64,000 bases of DNA from Microcella putealis (GCF_004216575.1 NZ_SGWW01000001.1:806001-870000), one strand, 5' to 3'. Positions 1-9,280 are shown, counted from the first letter of the stretch. Numbers and translations: made by a program. The notes: a model not told the origin generated them from the sequence alone.

Positions 1-2
1 CC

Positions 3-773
3 CGCGTGCGCGCGACCATCGAGCGCGTCGCCGAGGTGCCGCTCGGCGGCACCGCAACCGGCACCGGCATCAACACTCCCCTCGGCTTCTCGCAGAAGGT
101 CATCGCCGAACTCGCGTCGTCGACCGGCCTGCCGATCACCGAGGCAGAAGACCACTTCGAGGCACAGGGCGCTCGTGACGGGCTGGTCGAGGCGAGCGGC
201 GCCCTGCGGGTCATTGCCGTGTCGCTGACGAAGATCTGCAACGACCTGCGCTGGATGGGGTCTGGCCCGAACACCGGCCTCGGCGAACTGCACATCCCCG
301 ACCTGCAGCCGGGTTCGTCGATCATGCCGGGCAAGGTGAACCCCGTCGTGCCCGAGGCCGTGCTCATGGTCTGCGCGAAGGTCGTCGGTAACGACGCGAC
401 CATCGCGTGGGCGGGCGCATCCGGCTCGTTCGAGCTGAACGTCGCGATTCCCGTGATGGGCACCTCGCTGCTCGAGTCGATCCGCCTGCTCGCGAACTCG
501 ACGCGCGTGCTCGCCGACAAGACCGTGCGGGGGCTCGAGGCGAACCTCGACCGCGCCCGCGCGCTCGCCGAGTCGTCGCCGTCGATCGTGACGCCGCTCA
601 ACCGGGTGATCGGCTACGAGGCCGCCGCGAAGGTCGCCAAGCACTCGGTCGCCCAGAGCATCACCGTGCGCGAGGCCGTCGTCGACCTCGGCTTCGTCGA
701 GCGCGGTGAGATCACCGAGCAGCAGCTGGACGAGCTGCTCGACGTGCTCTCGATGACCTCGCCCGGCCTGTAA
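3..773 (+). CDS. fumC: Class II fumarate hydratase, 3' part (5' end outside window)
   Basis: Class II fumarase interconverts fumarate and L-malate in the cytosolic TCA cycle. The reading frame is already open at the left edge, so the visible ~256 residues are only the C-terminal half of a protein normally ~460 residues long. The superfamily signature [12 protein letters not shown] is present about 100 residues in, followed by the helical region and the C-terminal domain ([17 protein letters not shown]) expected for fumarase. Aspartase shares the signature, but the tail and the [13 protein letters not shown] stretch fit fumarase better. It faces the DAB operon convergently, with a hairpin between the two stops. 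The true start cannot be seen. Confidence 0.93.
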   Translation, partial: RVRATIERVAEVPLGGTATGTGINTPLGFSQKVIAELASSTGLPITEAEDHFEAQGARDGLVEASGALRVIAVSLTKICNDLRWMGSGPNTGLGELHIPDLQPGSSIMPGKVNPVVPEAVLMVCAKVVGNDATIAWAGASGSFELNVAIPVMGTSLLESIRLLANSTRVLADKTVRGLEANLDRARALAESSPSIVTPLNRVIGYEAAAKVAKHSVAQSITVREAVVDLGFVERGEITEQQLDELLDVLSMTSPGL

Positions 774-794
774 GTCTCAGCCGCGTTGCGGGGG

Positions 795-824
795 GCCGCC
801 CCTACTGGAAGTAGTGGGGGCGGC
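795..824. terminator. Bidirectional hairpin between fumC and the DAB operon
   Basis: A 12-bp stem (795-806 pairing with 813-824, one G-T wobble) with a six-base loop sits between the convergent stops and includes the last codons of the PII-like gene. There is no long T tract on either side, so termination strength is an inference. Position between convergent genes is the main argument. Confidence 0.55.
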
Positions 825-1125
825 TCACCGACACCTGAGACACGAACATCACGCCGGGCCGACGCTCGAGCAGCTCGCGCAAGCCCGCGATGAGGGCAGG
901 GGCGCGATCGTCGGGCACGACCGTGATCGTCAGCGTGAGCGCATCCTGATCGTTGAACAGGGCGCGCCCGTCGTGGGCGCCGTGGTGGCCGAGGCCGGTC
1001 ACGCCGGGCAGGCTCGTGTAACCGGTGCCGCCGGCGCTCACGATCTGCCGCGAGACGGCGTCGGCGTCGGTCGAACGCACGACGACCTCCACCTTCGTCA
1101 TCGGGGAGAGTCCTTCGACGGTCAT
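802..1125 (-). CDS. PII-like signalling protein of the DAB operon
   Basis: This is a 107-residue protein with the ferredoxin-like fold pattern of the PII family (beta strands around TKVEVVVRS, LTLTITVVP and GVMFVSQV) and a glycine/histidine-rich T-loop region (LPGVTGLGHHGAHDG). It lacks the canonical GlnB uridylylation segment, so it resembles the divergent PII-like proteins encoded with bicarbonate transporters rather than the nitrogen regulator. Its ATG overlaps the dabA stop as ATGA, with GGAGG just upstream, so translation is coupled. It probably binds a nucleotide and tunes DabA/DabB activity, which is inference from context. An alternative start lies 8 codons downstream (MTKVEV). Confidence 0.8.
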   Translation of the reverse strand: MTVEGLSPMTKVEVVVRSTDADAVSRQIVSAGGTGYTSLPGVTGLGHHGAHDGRALFNDQDALTLTITVVPDDRAPALIAGLRELLERRPGVMFVSQVSVSRPHYFQ

Positions 1126-3638
1126 GCCGCCTCCTTCGCGGTCGGGGTCGCGGTCGCGACGTCATCAGTGTCGGGGGTCAGGATGCGCGGGCGCCAGCCA
1201 TCGGCGCCGCGCTCGACCCAGCCGCGTCCGTCAGCGGCCGGGGCGACCAGGCGCACCCACTCGCCGTGCACGAGGTCGCGCACGATGTCGTGGCGCTCGA
1301 TGACGCGGTCGATGCGCTCCAGCGGGGCGTCGACGATTGCCATGAGCCGCACGGGCTCGTGGTGCAGGCCCTCGCGGGTCATGACCGACTGCTGCGGCAG
1401 GCCGATGCGCAGGTCGCCGTCGGGGCCGGCGAGCACGCCGAGGCCGCCGACGAGGTTGTGCACCGTCTTGCTGCCGGCACCAAACACCTCGGGGTCGACG
1501 CTCGAGAAGTAGTACTGCGCGTTGATCCAGTGCGCCACGACCAGCGGCGCGGTGAGAATCGTCGTCAGCGCCGTGCCGTCGGGGTCGGTCGACTGCTCGT
1601 AACTGTGCAGGAAGGCGCGACGCTCGAGGTCGACCCCGCGCGTGAGCGCGCGCGGGCCGATGACGATCGCCGCGTTGCGGGCGAGGCCCCACTCGGGGAA
1701 CACCTGCGCCCAGTCGGCGGCGCGCCGGTCGACCTCGGCCTCGGCACCGACGCGGCGTCCGCCCGGCAGCTCGGCCAGTCGCTCGCGGCGCAGCCGCTTG
1801 CCCGCGATCGCGAGATCGGCTTCCAGGGCACGCACCCGCAGGCGCTGGCGCTCGGGAAGAGCGTGAGCGTCGTGCACGGTCACGCGGTCGGTGACCGTGT
1901 CATGTTCGCCACCGAGAAACACCGTCTCGTCGGGGATACGGATGCCGCGCGCGGCCAGGCCCGCGCGGACGGCCGGGGCGTTGAGCAGGGCAGCCGCGAT
2001 GCGCGCGTTGCTGCCGCCACGGTGCCCTCCGCACGCCCCGCAGTCGAGAGCCGTGCGGAACGGCGCGTTCGTCGTCGTGGCCCCGTGACCGAGCAACAGC
2101 ACGACGGGAGCGAACCGCGTCGTCATGCCCATCGTGGTGAGCACCGTGTCAGCCGTCATGACCTGCTCGTCGAGCGACATCGCCGAGTCGAGATCGAACA
2201 GCGTGGGGGGCGAAGACGGCAACTCATCGGGGCGCCGCGCGTCACCGAGTGCGCCGGGCGCGACCGAGCGGAGCGCGGAAAGCGGGCCGAGCATCCAGCC
2301 ACTGAGTTCTGCCCAGCCGAGCGCTGAGTGCACGCCTTTTTCCGGCGCGCGCAGCGCCGACGACCAGCTCGCGGTCGCCCGCAGACGCTCGAGGGCGGTG
2401 CGGGTGCGGGGTGCGGCCCCGGGCCGCGGGCGCTCGTCGATCGCGTGCCGCGGCGCAATGAGCACGGGGCACGCGTCGACCCCCGTGGGGGCTCCCAGCG
2501 GGCGCACCCGGGCGGCGACCCCGAAGAAGCCGGCGAAGCCGCTGGTGCCGTAGGGCCCGACGGCTTCGAGGTGGCGGCGCAGGCCTTCGCTGCGCACGTC
2601 GATGCAGCAGACGACGTGGGCCGCTTCTGGCACCGCGTCGAGCGTGGCCGGGACGGCGTCAACGCCCCCCTCGTCATCCCGCCCGGGCGCCGACGGGATG
2701 CGCACTGAGCGCAGGATCGCGTCGTGCGTACCGGCCTCCGCCGCCTCCTGCCACACGAGTAGACGCTCAGCGCTGAGTTCGGGCGCCGGGGCCGCAGCGG
2801 GGTCGGGAGCGTCGAGCACGGACGTGAGGGCGAGGCGCACCGCGAGGAACTCGACCGCGTCGACGTCGCGCCGCGTGGCCGTGCGGCGGCGCAGTGCCGC
2901 CGTCCAGCCGGGGGTGCGCGCGAGGTGGCGACCCAGCAGGTCAAGCGCGGCCGCGTCGTCGAGGCGGCGACCCGCCAGGTGGCGCGCGATGAGCGCATCC
3001 GGCCGCTCGGGCAGCTCACGTAGCGCGCGCCGGGCTCGCGGCCGCAGCGTCAGGTCGACGAGCGCCAGCGCGCGCCAGTCGGCGTAGAAGCCCGCCCCCG
3101 TGCGCACCGACCAGGCCGCCTCCTCGTCAGCGAACCAACTGCGGGTGAAGCGCGACAGGCGGTCGTCGACGCGCGCCGTGCGGCGGTCGACGGCGGGCCG
3201 ATTCCGGATGCTCGGCGCCGCCTCGAGGAAGCGTGCGACGAGCACGTCATCGTCGCCTACCCCCTCGTCGCCCGCCGCCTCATCGCCGGCGGCGTCGGTG
3301 GCGCTCCGGCGTCGGAGGACCGCCGCCAGATCGGCGCGGCGGATCCGTCCGCTCGAGAGCAGCGCCCGAAAGTGGGCCTCCGTCGGCGCCCCCGCGGCGC
3401 CGAGGGCCGCAGCGGCTTCCGTCGCCGCAACGCCGAAGCCCGCGGCGAGTCGCGGCAACAGGGGGTTGACTGCCACGGCAGCGTCGAGACCGTAGTAGTC
3501 GCCGACCACGTCGAGCGCGACGTCGGCGAATGCCCGCACGCGCTGCAGGTCGATGGTGCTCGGCCCGGTGACGGCGGTGGGGGCGCCGAGCACGGCGTCG
3601 CCGCGACCGGGGGTGGGGTGCGATTCGGTGCTGCTCAC
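1122..3638 (-). CDS. dabA: Inorganic carbon transporter subunit DabA (DUF2309)
   Basis: DabA is the carbonic-anhydrase-like subunit of the DAB pump, which converts CO2 to cytoplasmic bicarbonate using ion flux through DabB. From the GTG start the protein has 838 residues. The four zinc ligands can be located: C345 and D347 in CCIDVRSE, H518 in LLLGHGATTT and C533 in ALDCGACGG. As I recall, the characterised Halothiobacillus protein has ligands C351, D353, H524 and C539; the spacings here (173 and 15) are the same. The GTG overlaps the dabB stop (GTGA) and is preceded by GGAGG at 3646-3650; the longer open frame upstream has no such site. It is translationally coupled to dabB upstream and to the PII-like gene downstream. 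Confidence 0.95.
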   Translation of the reverse strand: MSSTESHPTPGRGDAVLGAPTAVTGPSTIDLQRVRAFADVALDVVGDYYGLDAAVAVNPLLPRLAAGFGVAATEAAAALGAAGAPTEAHFRALLSSGRIRRADLAAVLRRRSATDAAGDEAAGDEGVGDDDVLVARFLEAAPSIRNRPAVDRRTARVDDRLSRFTRSWFADEEAAWSVRTGAGFYADWRALALVDLTLRPRARRALRELPERPDALIARHLAGRRLDDAAALDLLGRHLARTPGWTAALRRRTATRRDVDAVEFLAVRLALTSVLDAPDPAAAPAPELSAERLLVWQEAAEAGTHDAILRSVRIPSAPGRDDEGGVDAVPATLDAVPEAAHVVCCIDVRSEGLRRHLEAVGPYGTSGFAGFFGVAARVRPLGAPTGVDACPVLIAPRHAIDERPRPGAAPRTRTALERLRATASWSSALRAPEKGVHSALGWAELSGWMLGPLSALRSVAPGALGDARRPDELPSSPPTLFDLDSAMSLDEQVMTADTVLTTMGMTTRFAPVVLLLGHGATTTNAPFRTALDCGACGGHRGGSNARIAAALLNAPAVRAGLAARGIRIPDETVFLGGEHDTVTDRVTVHDAHALPERQRLRVRALEADLAIAGKRLRRERLAELPGGRRVGAEAEVDRRAADWAQVFPEWGLARNAAIVIGPRALTRGVDLERRAFLHSYEQSTDPDGTALTTILTAPLVVAHWINAQYYFSSVDPEVFGAGSKTVHNLVGGLGVLAGPDGDLRIGLPQQSVMTREGLHHEPVRLMAIVDAPLERIDRVIERHDIVRDLVHGEWVRLVAPAADGRGWVERGADGWRPRILTPDTDDVATATPTAKEAA

Positions 3639-5008
3639 GCGGCGACCTCCTGACGGGTGACGGGTGTCGGGGTGGATCGGGCGTCGGCGCCCGCGGTGAC
3701 AGAGGCGAGCGCATCGACCGCTGGCGAGCGGCAAGAACCGCGTCGATCGAGGGCGGCGCGGGGAGCGGCCCCGAGCGCGAGGGCTCCGGCCAGCAGTGCG
3801 CGGTCGAGCGACGACCCGGCCGCGGCACGACGCACCGCGGCGAGGGCCGCGACCGCGAGGGCCGCCGTGGCGGCGAGCGCGAGGGAGGCGAGCGGCGGCG
3901 TGACGGAGGGGGCGAGAGCCGGAGCGAGCATCCGGGTCAGCGAGCCGAGGGCGACCGCGATTGCTCCCGCGAGCGCGACGACCGCAACGAGGCGGCCGGC
4001 CAGTTGTGCGGGCGTGGCGGCGGTGCCGACGAGGCGAGCCGCCGCCGTGCCGGTCGCGAGGCCGATCATCGCGATGACGACGGCCCCGCCCAGCGAGAAC
4101 GCGCCGGGGTAGGCGACGAGCACGCCGGTCGCGACCGCGAGCGCCGCGGCGAGCGCACCCAGCGCGGCACCGACGCGCGACGGCAGAAGCGGGCGGGAGG
4201 GCGCGGGCGCGCGACGGGCGGCGGCTCGGCGGTCGACGCCGTCACCCGAGGCCAGAAATCGCGCCGACTTGTACCAGCCGTGAGCGACGAGGTGCAGCAG
4301 GGCGGCCGCCCACAACCCGAGCCCGATGCAGAGCATCGTGAAGCCCAGCTGCGCGACGGTCGACAGCACCAGCTTGCCCTTGATGTCGGGGCGGGCGGCG
4401 AGGCCGGCGCCGCCCACGACGATCGCGAGCGCGCCGAAGACGGCGGCCACGATCAGCGGCGCGGCACCGGCGGCGAGGGCGGGCCACTGCAGGATCAGCA
4501 GGATGGCGCCACCGTTCACCACGCCGCCGTGCAGCGCGGCGCTGACGGGCGTGGGGGCGCGCAGGGCGTCGAGCAGCCAGCTGTGGGCCGGCACGCCGGC
4601 GGCGCGGATGATCGCGGCGGCCACCAGCAGGAAGGCGGCGACGCTGCCGGGTGCCAGCAGCACGCTCGCCCACACGAGCACATCGGAGGTGACGAGCCAC
4701 GCGGCCGGTCGCCGAGCCGCAGCCGGTCCGCCGCCGAGTCGGAGCCCGATGAGCACGCCGACGGTGGCCACGCTCCAGGCCGCGGCCTGCGCGAGCGGTT
4801 CGGCGAGCAGCACCATGGCGCCGCTCGCGACGAAGACCAGGGCGAGCGCCCCCGTGACCCCTCGGCCGTGGCGGTCTCCGCGAAGGCTGCGGTGCGCGTA
4901 GGGCAGAACGGCGAGGGCCACCAGGGCGACGAGGGTGGCGAGAAGCAGGGTGACGGCGTCGATGCGAAGCAGGCCATCAGGGGCAGCGGTGCTAAGATCG
5001 GGAAACAT
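3635..5008 (-). CDS. dabB: DAB transporter membrane subunit DabB (NuoL/MrpA-like)
   Basis: This 457-residue polytopic membrane protein belongs to the proton-conducting family that includes NuoL, NuoM and MrpA. About twelve hydrophobic helices are visible, and the conserved central region includes HSWLLDALRAPTPVSALHG-like sequence (HSWLLDALRAPTPVSAALHG) and GWYKSARFL. In DAB systems it forms the cation channel that powers DabA. The ATG at 5008 was chosen because GGAGG lies 7 nt upstream (5016-5020); the frame is open nine codons further but without a ribosome site. It is first in the operon, directly downstream of the AT-rich palindrome at 5036-5057. The C-terminal third is alanine-rich, as often seen in actinobacterial members. 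Confidence 0.9.
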   Translation of the reverse strand: MFPDLSTAAPDGLLRIDAVTLLLATLVALVALAVLPYAHRSLRGDRHGRGVTGALALVFVASGAMVLLAEPLAQAAAWSVATVGVLIGLRLGGGPAAARRPAAWLVTSDVLVWASVLLAPGSVAAFLLVAAAIIRAAGVPAHSWLLDALRAPTPVSAALHGGVVNGGAILLILQWPALAAGAAPLIVAAVFGALAIVVGGAGLAARPDIKGKLVLSTVAQLGFTMLCIGLGLWAAALLHLVAHGWYKSARFLASGDGVDRRAAARRAPAPSRPLLPSRVGAALGALAAALAVATGVLVAYPGAFSLGGAVVIAMIGLATGTAAARLVGTAATPAQLAGRLVAVVALAGAIAVALGSLTRMLAPALAPSVTPPLASLALAATAALAVAALAAVRRAAAGSSLDRALLAGALALGAAPRAALDRRGSCRSPAVDALASVTAGADARSTPTPVTRQEVAA

Positions 5009-5035
5009 GCATGAACCTCCTGTCGCGCTACACAA

Positions 5036-5057
5036 TACAGGTAATTAATTGCATGTA
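5036..5057. promoter_or_regulatory. Palindromic operator candidate in the dab/regulator divergent promoter
   Basis: A 22-bp inverted repeat of form TACA-N3-AATTAATT-N3-TGTA lies in the only AT-rich stretch between dabB and the divergent winged-helix gene. It is 28 bp upstream of the dabB start. Such a symmetric AT-rich site in a GC-rich genome is a good candidate for the binding site of the neighbouring regulator. Binding is inferred, not shown. Confidence 0.6.
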
Positions 5058-5102
5058 AAGATAAACGCGTAATGGCGTGCCAATACGCGCATCCCTCTCC
5101 CC

Positions 5103-5108
5103 TACAGT
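5103..5108 (+). promoter_or_regulatory. -10 hexamer TACAGT of a probable leaderless transcript
   Basis: TACAGT is followed by 6 nt and then the GTG of the regulator gene, so the transcript would begin at or next to the start codon. A GGAGG lies only 1 nt before the GTG, too close to serve as a normal ribosome site, which favours the leaderless reading. Confidence 0.55.
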
Positions 5109-5114
5109 GGAGGC

Positions 5115-5390
5115 GTGTCAGGGTGGACGTTTCTCAGCAATCACGGGCACGTGCTCACCTGCCTGAACGCCGACGAGACCCTTCGGGTACGCGACATCGC
5201 CGAACGCGTCGGCATCACCGAGCGCGCGGTCGTGCGGATCCTCGGCGAGCTGGTTGAGGCCGGCTACCTCGAGAAGTTCCGCGACGGGCGGCGCAACACG
5301 TACCGCATCCAGCGCCAGCAGCCGCTGCGGCACCCGCTCGAAAACGGGCACACGGTCGGCGAGCTGCTCAACGCTGTCGCCCCGCGCTAG
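5115..5390 (+). CDS. Small winged helix-turn-helix regulator, divergent from dab
   Basis: This 91-residue protein is almost entirely a winged helix: helix-turn-helix LRVRDIAERVGITERAVVRI, then LVEAGYLEKFRDGRRNTYRI forming the wing. It resembles MarR/ArsR-type single-domain repressors that begin with a WTFLSNHGHVL-like segment, and this supports the GTG start at 5115. No ligand-binding domain is present. The divergent position and the palindrome at 5036-5057 suggest that it controls dabB-dabA and itself. Divergence from dab and autoregulation are inference. The 149 bp after its stop hold nothing recognisable. Confidence 0.8.
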   Translation: MSGWTFLSNHGHVLTCLNADETLRVRDIAERVGITERAVVRILGELVEAGYLEKFRDGRRNTYRIQRQQPLRHPLENGHTVGELLNAVAPR

Positions 5391-5539
5391 CCAGCGTCGG
5401 GTGCGCGAAGCGAGCCGGGGCACGAGGCGACCTTCCGATCCGCACCACCGGTTCTGAAGCGCACGCACGGCCGCACCCCGGCTCGTGCCGCCACCCTACT
5501 CCCGCCGCGCTCGATCCGGCACGGCGGATGCACGCCCCG

Positions 5540-6544
5540 CTAGCGCGTGGGCGTCACCTCTCGCACGGGGCTCGTGTGCGCTCGCGCAGCCGGGCGGCCG
5601 AGCAGCGCGGCGAACACCGCGCTCGCGAGCAGGAACGAGCCGAGTCCCACGATCACCGCGGCCGGCCCGGAGAGGGAGCCCGTGTAGGGCGGAAGCGTGT
5701 CGGCAATCGACATGCCGAGGCTGAAGGTGCCCACCCAGTGAAGCGTGGCGACCATCCCGCCGGCGAACAGCCCCGCAACCCGTATCGCCCGGCGCCGGTC
5801 GGCCGGCGCCGCATCGGGGATCCGTCGCGCGAGCACGGCGACGAGTGCGGGCAGCAGTGACAGCAGCGCGGAGATCACTGCCCACCCGATGATGCCCGCG
5901 CGCGCGGCGGCGGCATCGCCCGCGCTGAGCGCCGCCCACACCTCGGCGGCCGTCAGCCCGTCGGTCTGCGCCTCCGGCCCCCACACGAACGCTTCGACCA
6001 GGCCCGTGGCAAGCAGCGAGAGCGGAATCAGCGTCGCGACCGCGAGGGTCGCGGCGAGCGTCGCAGGGCGTTCTCGGTCACTCTCAACACGCGGCCCCGG
6101 CGCCGTTTCGCCCGACCGCATCCACGCGCTGGCGCACGCACTGGCCCCAAAACCCATGAGAGCGATCGCGACGAGGTAGGGGAAGCCCATCAAGCCGAGC
6201 ACGACGCTCGGAGCGAGCGGCAGCGCAGTCAGCAGCGCGGTTCCGGCGATGAGCGACACGGCCCCGGCGGTGGTCACCGGCCGGGGTCGCGGGCGGGCGA
6301 CGAGGGCCGAGACGATCAGGGCACTGCCCACCACGAGGGCAAGACCGACGGCGCCGCCCACCACGGCGACAGCGAGCGGGGCCACCCCCGTGCCATCCAG
6401 GGGATAGCCCGCGGCAGCAACGCCCAGCACATAGCTCCCGATACCCAGCGGCGGCGTCATGACGATGGCGATCGCTGCCAGGAGGGCTCCACCCCACTGG
6501 GCACGACGGCGGCGGGATGCCCCGCGATCTCGATCGATGCTCAT
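5540..6544 (-). CDS. Polytopic membrane protein of unknown function
   Basis: This 334-residue protein has about eight hydrophobic helices (for example GALLAAIAIVMTPPLGIGSY near the N-terminus and AAVIVGLGSFLLASAVFAAL at the end) with short Arg-rich loops. I recognise no family and see no catalytic motif. The ATG at 6544 was chosen because TACCGT lies exactly 6 nt upstream, the leaderless pattern seen repeatedly in this window. It stands alone between the dab regulator and phoH, with no operon partner. A channel, transporter or membrane stress protein is possible; nothing discriminates between them. Confidence 0.72.
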   Translation of the reverse strand: MSIDRDRGASRRRRAQWGGALLAAIAIVMTPPLGIGSYVLGVAAAGYPLDGTGVAPLAVAVVGGAVGLALVVGSALIVSALVARPRPRPVTTAGAVSLIAGTALLTALPLAPSVVLGLMGFPYLVAIALMGFGASACASAWMRSGETAPGPRVESDRERPATLAATLAVATLIPLSLLATGLVEAFVWGPEAQTDGLTAAEVWAALSAGDAAAARAGIIGWAVISALLSLLPALVAVLARRIPDAAPADRRRAIRVAGLFAGGMVATLHWVGTFSLGMSIADTLPPYTGSLSGPAAVIVGLGSFLLASAVFAALLGRPAARAHTSPVREVTPTR

Positions 6545-6607
6545 GACCGAACGGTAGCGGATGCGCGTCACGCGCGCCGCGCATCCGCCCCGCTTGTCAC
6601 ACGGCGG

Positions 6608-7975
6608 CTAGGCGAGCTCGTTGCCCTCGAGCAGGTCGGTAACGAGTGCCGCGATCGCGCTGCGCTCGCTGCGGGTGAGGGTGATGTGGCCGAACAGGGC
6701 GTGCCCCTTCAGCGTCTCAATCACGCTCGCGACGCCGTCGTGCCGGCCAACCCGCAGGTTGTCGCGCTGGGCGACGTCGTGGGTGAGCACGACCTTCGAG
6801 TTCTGGCCGATACGCGACAGCACCGTGAGCAGCACGTTGCGCTCGAGCGACTGGGCCTCGTCGACGATGACGAAGGCGTCGTGCAGCGAACGCCCGCGAA
6901 TGTGCGTGAGCGGCAGCACCTCGAGCAGGCCCCGGTCGATGACCTCGTCGAGCACGTTCTGCGACACGACGCTCGAGAGGGTGTCGAACGTGGCCTGGGC
7001 CCACGGGTTCATCTTCTCGCTCGCGTCACCCGGAAGGTAGCCCAGCTCTTGGCCGCCCACCGCGTAAAGCGGCCGGAACACCATGATCTTGCGCTGCTGG
7101 TTGCGCTCGAGCACCGACTCGAGACCCGCGCACATGGCGAGGGCCGACTTGCCCGTGCCGGCGCGACCGCCGAGCGAGACGATGCCGACCTGCGGGTCCA
7201 TCAGCAGGTCGAGAGCGAGGCGCTGCTCGGCCGAGCGGCCGTGCAGGCCGAACACGTCGCGGTCGCCGCGCACGAGCTGGATCTCGTCGTCGCCGACCAC
7301 CCGGCCGAGGGCCGAGCCCCGATCGGAGGCGATCACGAGCGAGGTGTTGACGGGGAGGTCTTTCACGGTCGACGAGCGCACCACCTCGCGCTCGTAGAGG
7401 TCAGCCATCTGTTCGGCCGACAGGCGCACCTCGGCGAGCCCCGTGTAGCCCGAGTCGATGGCGAGTTCGTGGCGGTACTCTTCGGCCGCCAGACCGATCG
7501 ACGAGGCCTTCACGCGCATCGGCAGGTCTTTCGAGACGACCGTGACGTTCAGACCCTCGGCGGCGAGGTTCATGGCCACGGCGAGGATGCGCGAGTCGTT
7601 GTCACCGAGCTGCAGACCGCTCGGCAGCACCGACTGGTTCGAGTGGTTCAGCTCGACCCGCAGGCTGCCTCCGTCGTCACCCACCGCGACCGGAAAGTCG
7701 AGGCGCTCGTGCTTGACGCGGAGGTCATCGAGATTGCGCAGCGCCTGGCGGGCGAAGTACCCGATCTCGGGGTCGTGACGCTTGGCCTCGAGTTCGCCGA
7801 TCACCACGACGGGCAACACGACGGCGTGCTCCGCGAAGCGGAACATCGCCTTCGGATCGCTCAAGAGCACGGAGGTGTCGAGCACATACGTGCGCTGCGC
7901 GACCTCCTGTTCGTGCCCGGTCGACGCGGTCGTCGATGCTGCGGATTCTGAACGGGGAGTGCGAGTCGCGGCCAC
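6608..7975 (-). CDS. PhoH2-type PIN domain-PhoH ATPase
   Basis: The protein has 455 residues with an N-terminal PIN ribonuclease-like domain ([13 protein letters not shown], near residue 30, with its acidic metal ligands) and a C-terminal PhoH P-loop ATPase (Walker [13 protein letters not shown], Walker B FVIVDEAQ). Proteins of this architecture (PhoH2) unwind and cleave RNA, as shown for the mycobacterial member. It acts in the cytosol. The start is GTG at 7975, with a GGAG-like element 4 nt upstream. It is monocistronic as far as can be seen. The 174 bp upstream, to the next gene, contain no gene or obvious repeat. Confidence 0.92.
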   Translation of the reverse strand: MAATRTPRSESAASTTASTGHEQEVAQRTYVLDTSVLLSDPKAMFRFAEHAVVLPVVVIGELEAKRHDPEIGYFARQALRNLDDLRVKHERLDFPVAVGDDGGSLRVELNHSNQSVLPSGLQLGDNDSRILAVAMNLAAEGLNVTVVSKDLPMRVKASSIGLAAEEYRHELAIDSGYTGLAEVRLSAEQMADLYEREVVRSSTVKDLPVNTSLVIASDRGSALGRVVGDDEIQLVRGDRDVFGLHGRSAEQRLALDLLMDPQVGIVSLGGRAGTGKSALAMCAGLESVLERNQQRKIMVFRPLYAVGGQELGYLPGDASEKMNPWAQATFDTLSSVVSQNVLDEVIDRGLLEVLPLTHIRGRSLHDAFVIVDEAQSLERNVLLTVLSRIGQNSKVVLTHDVAQRDNLRVGRHDGVASVIETLKGHALFGHITLTRSERSAIAALVTDLLEGNELA

Positions 7976-8149
7976 GGTGCTCCATCCCCGGGAGCACCTC
8001 CGGCGCGCCCGGAACCAGTTCTACGAGGTCGGCCGGGGGCTCGCGAGACGAGCATCCGGCCGTCTCGATCGGGCGCGGTGCCCGATGGCGCTGACGCTAC
8101 GCCTGAGCCGAGGATTGCGCGGGAACGACACGCGGCGTGCGGGAAGCGT

Positions 8150-9280
8150 TCACGCAGTCGTCACCGTGCCGAACTCGGTGAACGCCGACTGCAGCAGTTG
8201 GAGGGTGTCGTCGCGGGTCGACACGTGCGCCGACAGTCGCACCCGCTCGCCGGTGTGGGTGGCGGTGATGCCGTGGTTGTGCAGCGCGGCGACGAGCGCG
8301 GTGACCGTTCCGGCCGCCGGCTCGATCACGACGATTCCCGCGCGCTCCGCGTCATCGCGCGGCGATACGACCGAAATCCCCGCCTGGTCGGCGAGCTGGA
8401 TGATCGTGGCACAGGTGTCGAGGACCCGCCGGCGAATCGCGTCCACCCCGATGGCGGCGACCTCCTCCGCGGCGCCCGCGAGTCGGGCCTGCGCGGTGGG
8501 GTCGGCGTAGCCCACCCGATAGGCCAACGCCCCGCTGACGGGCGGGGCGACCGCGTCGGTGCGCTCCTCCCCCGGCCCGCCCGCTGCGGCCAGCCAGCCC
8601 GACCACACGGGAACGAGTTGCTCGGCGGCCCGCTCGCTCAGCGCGAGGAACCCCGTGCCGTAGCCGGCTCGCAACCAGGTGCGCCCGGTGCCCACCACGA
8701 CGTCGGCGAGGTTCCAGGGCGCGTCGACGACGCCGAGCGCCTGGCTCGCGTCGACGATGAGCAGACGATCGCCCACCACCTGCCGAATGCCCTCCAGGTC
8801 GACGAGGTGGCCGGTGCGGTCGTCGACGGCGCTCACCGCGACGGCCGCGATCGAGCTGGTCAGCGCATCCGCGATGGAGGCGGGCGTCACGCGCTCGTGA
8901 TCGGGCGTGAAGCGCGTGGCCTGCAGCACTCCGAGGGCGTCGGCGGCGCGAGCGACGGCGTACGTCGTCGCGGGGTGCTCGCCCGTCGACAGGGCGATGC
9001 CGCCGGTGAGCCCGAAGGCGACGTGCATGAGGGCCTGAGAGGTCGAGGGTTGGAAGACGAGCTGCTCGGGCGGGACATCGAGCAGCGCGGCGATCGCCGC
9101 ATCCACCCGGTCTTCCTGGTCGATGATGGCGGTCATCGCGCCGTGGCGGGCCGTCGACAACAGCAGTGACTGGGCGCGCTCCTCGGCCATCGCGGCCTCC
9201 CCGATCGGGGCGACGGTGGCGAAGTCGAGGTAGCCGGGTTCGTCGGTGAACTCGGTTGCGTACTCATCGATCGTGGGCAT
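8150..9280 (-). CDS. Aminotransferase class V-fold protein lacking the PLP lysine
   Basis: The 376-residue protein has the class V aminotransferase / cysteine desulfurase fold: an N-terminal PSTSQALMH region, a central DRTGHLVDLEGI, the cofactor aspartate in LLIVDASQALG, and the loop GTGRTWLRAGYGTGFLAL. In catalytic relatives the residue just before WLRAG is the lysine that binds pyridoxal phosphate; here it is threonine 201, with arginine before it. The gene is otherwise intact, so it is either a catalytically altered family member or uses the fold in another way. It stands alone, convergent to nothing, and its substrate is unknown. The start is the ATG at 9280. Confidence 0.82.
   Translation of the reverse strand: MPTIDEYATEFTDEPGYLDFATVAPIGEAAMAEERAQSLLLSTARHGAMTAIIDQEDRVDAAIAALLDVPPEQLVFQPSTSQALMHVAFGLTGGIALSTGEHPATTYAVARAADALGVLQATRFTPDHERVTPASIADALTSSIAAVAVSAVDDRTGHLVDLEGIRQVVGDRLLIVDASQALGVVDAPWNLADVVVGTGRTWLRAGYGTGFLALSERAAEQLVPVWSGWLAAAGGPGEERTDAVAPPVSGALAYRVGYADPTAQARLAGAAEEVAAIGVDAIRRRVLDTCATIIQLADQAGISVVSPRDDAERAGIVVIEPAAGTVTALVAALHNHGITATHTGERVRLSAHVSTRDDTLQLLQSAFTEFGTVTTA

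Noticed and set aside
1122..3734. Longer DabA starting at 3734
   Set aside because: The extra N-terminus is Arg-rich shadow sequence of dabB; GTG 3638 has GGAGG and a GTGA coupling.
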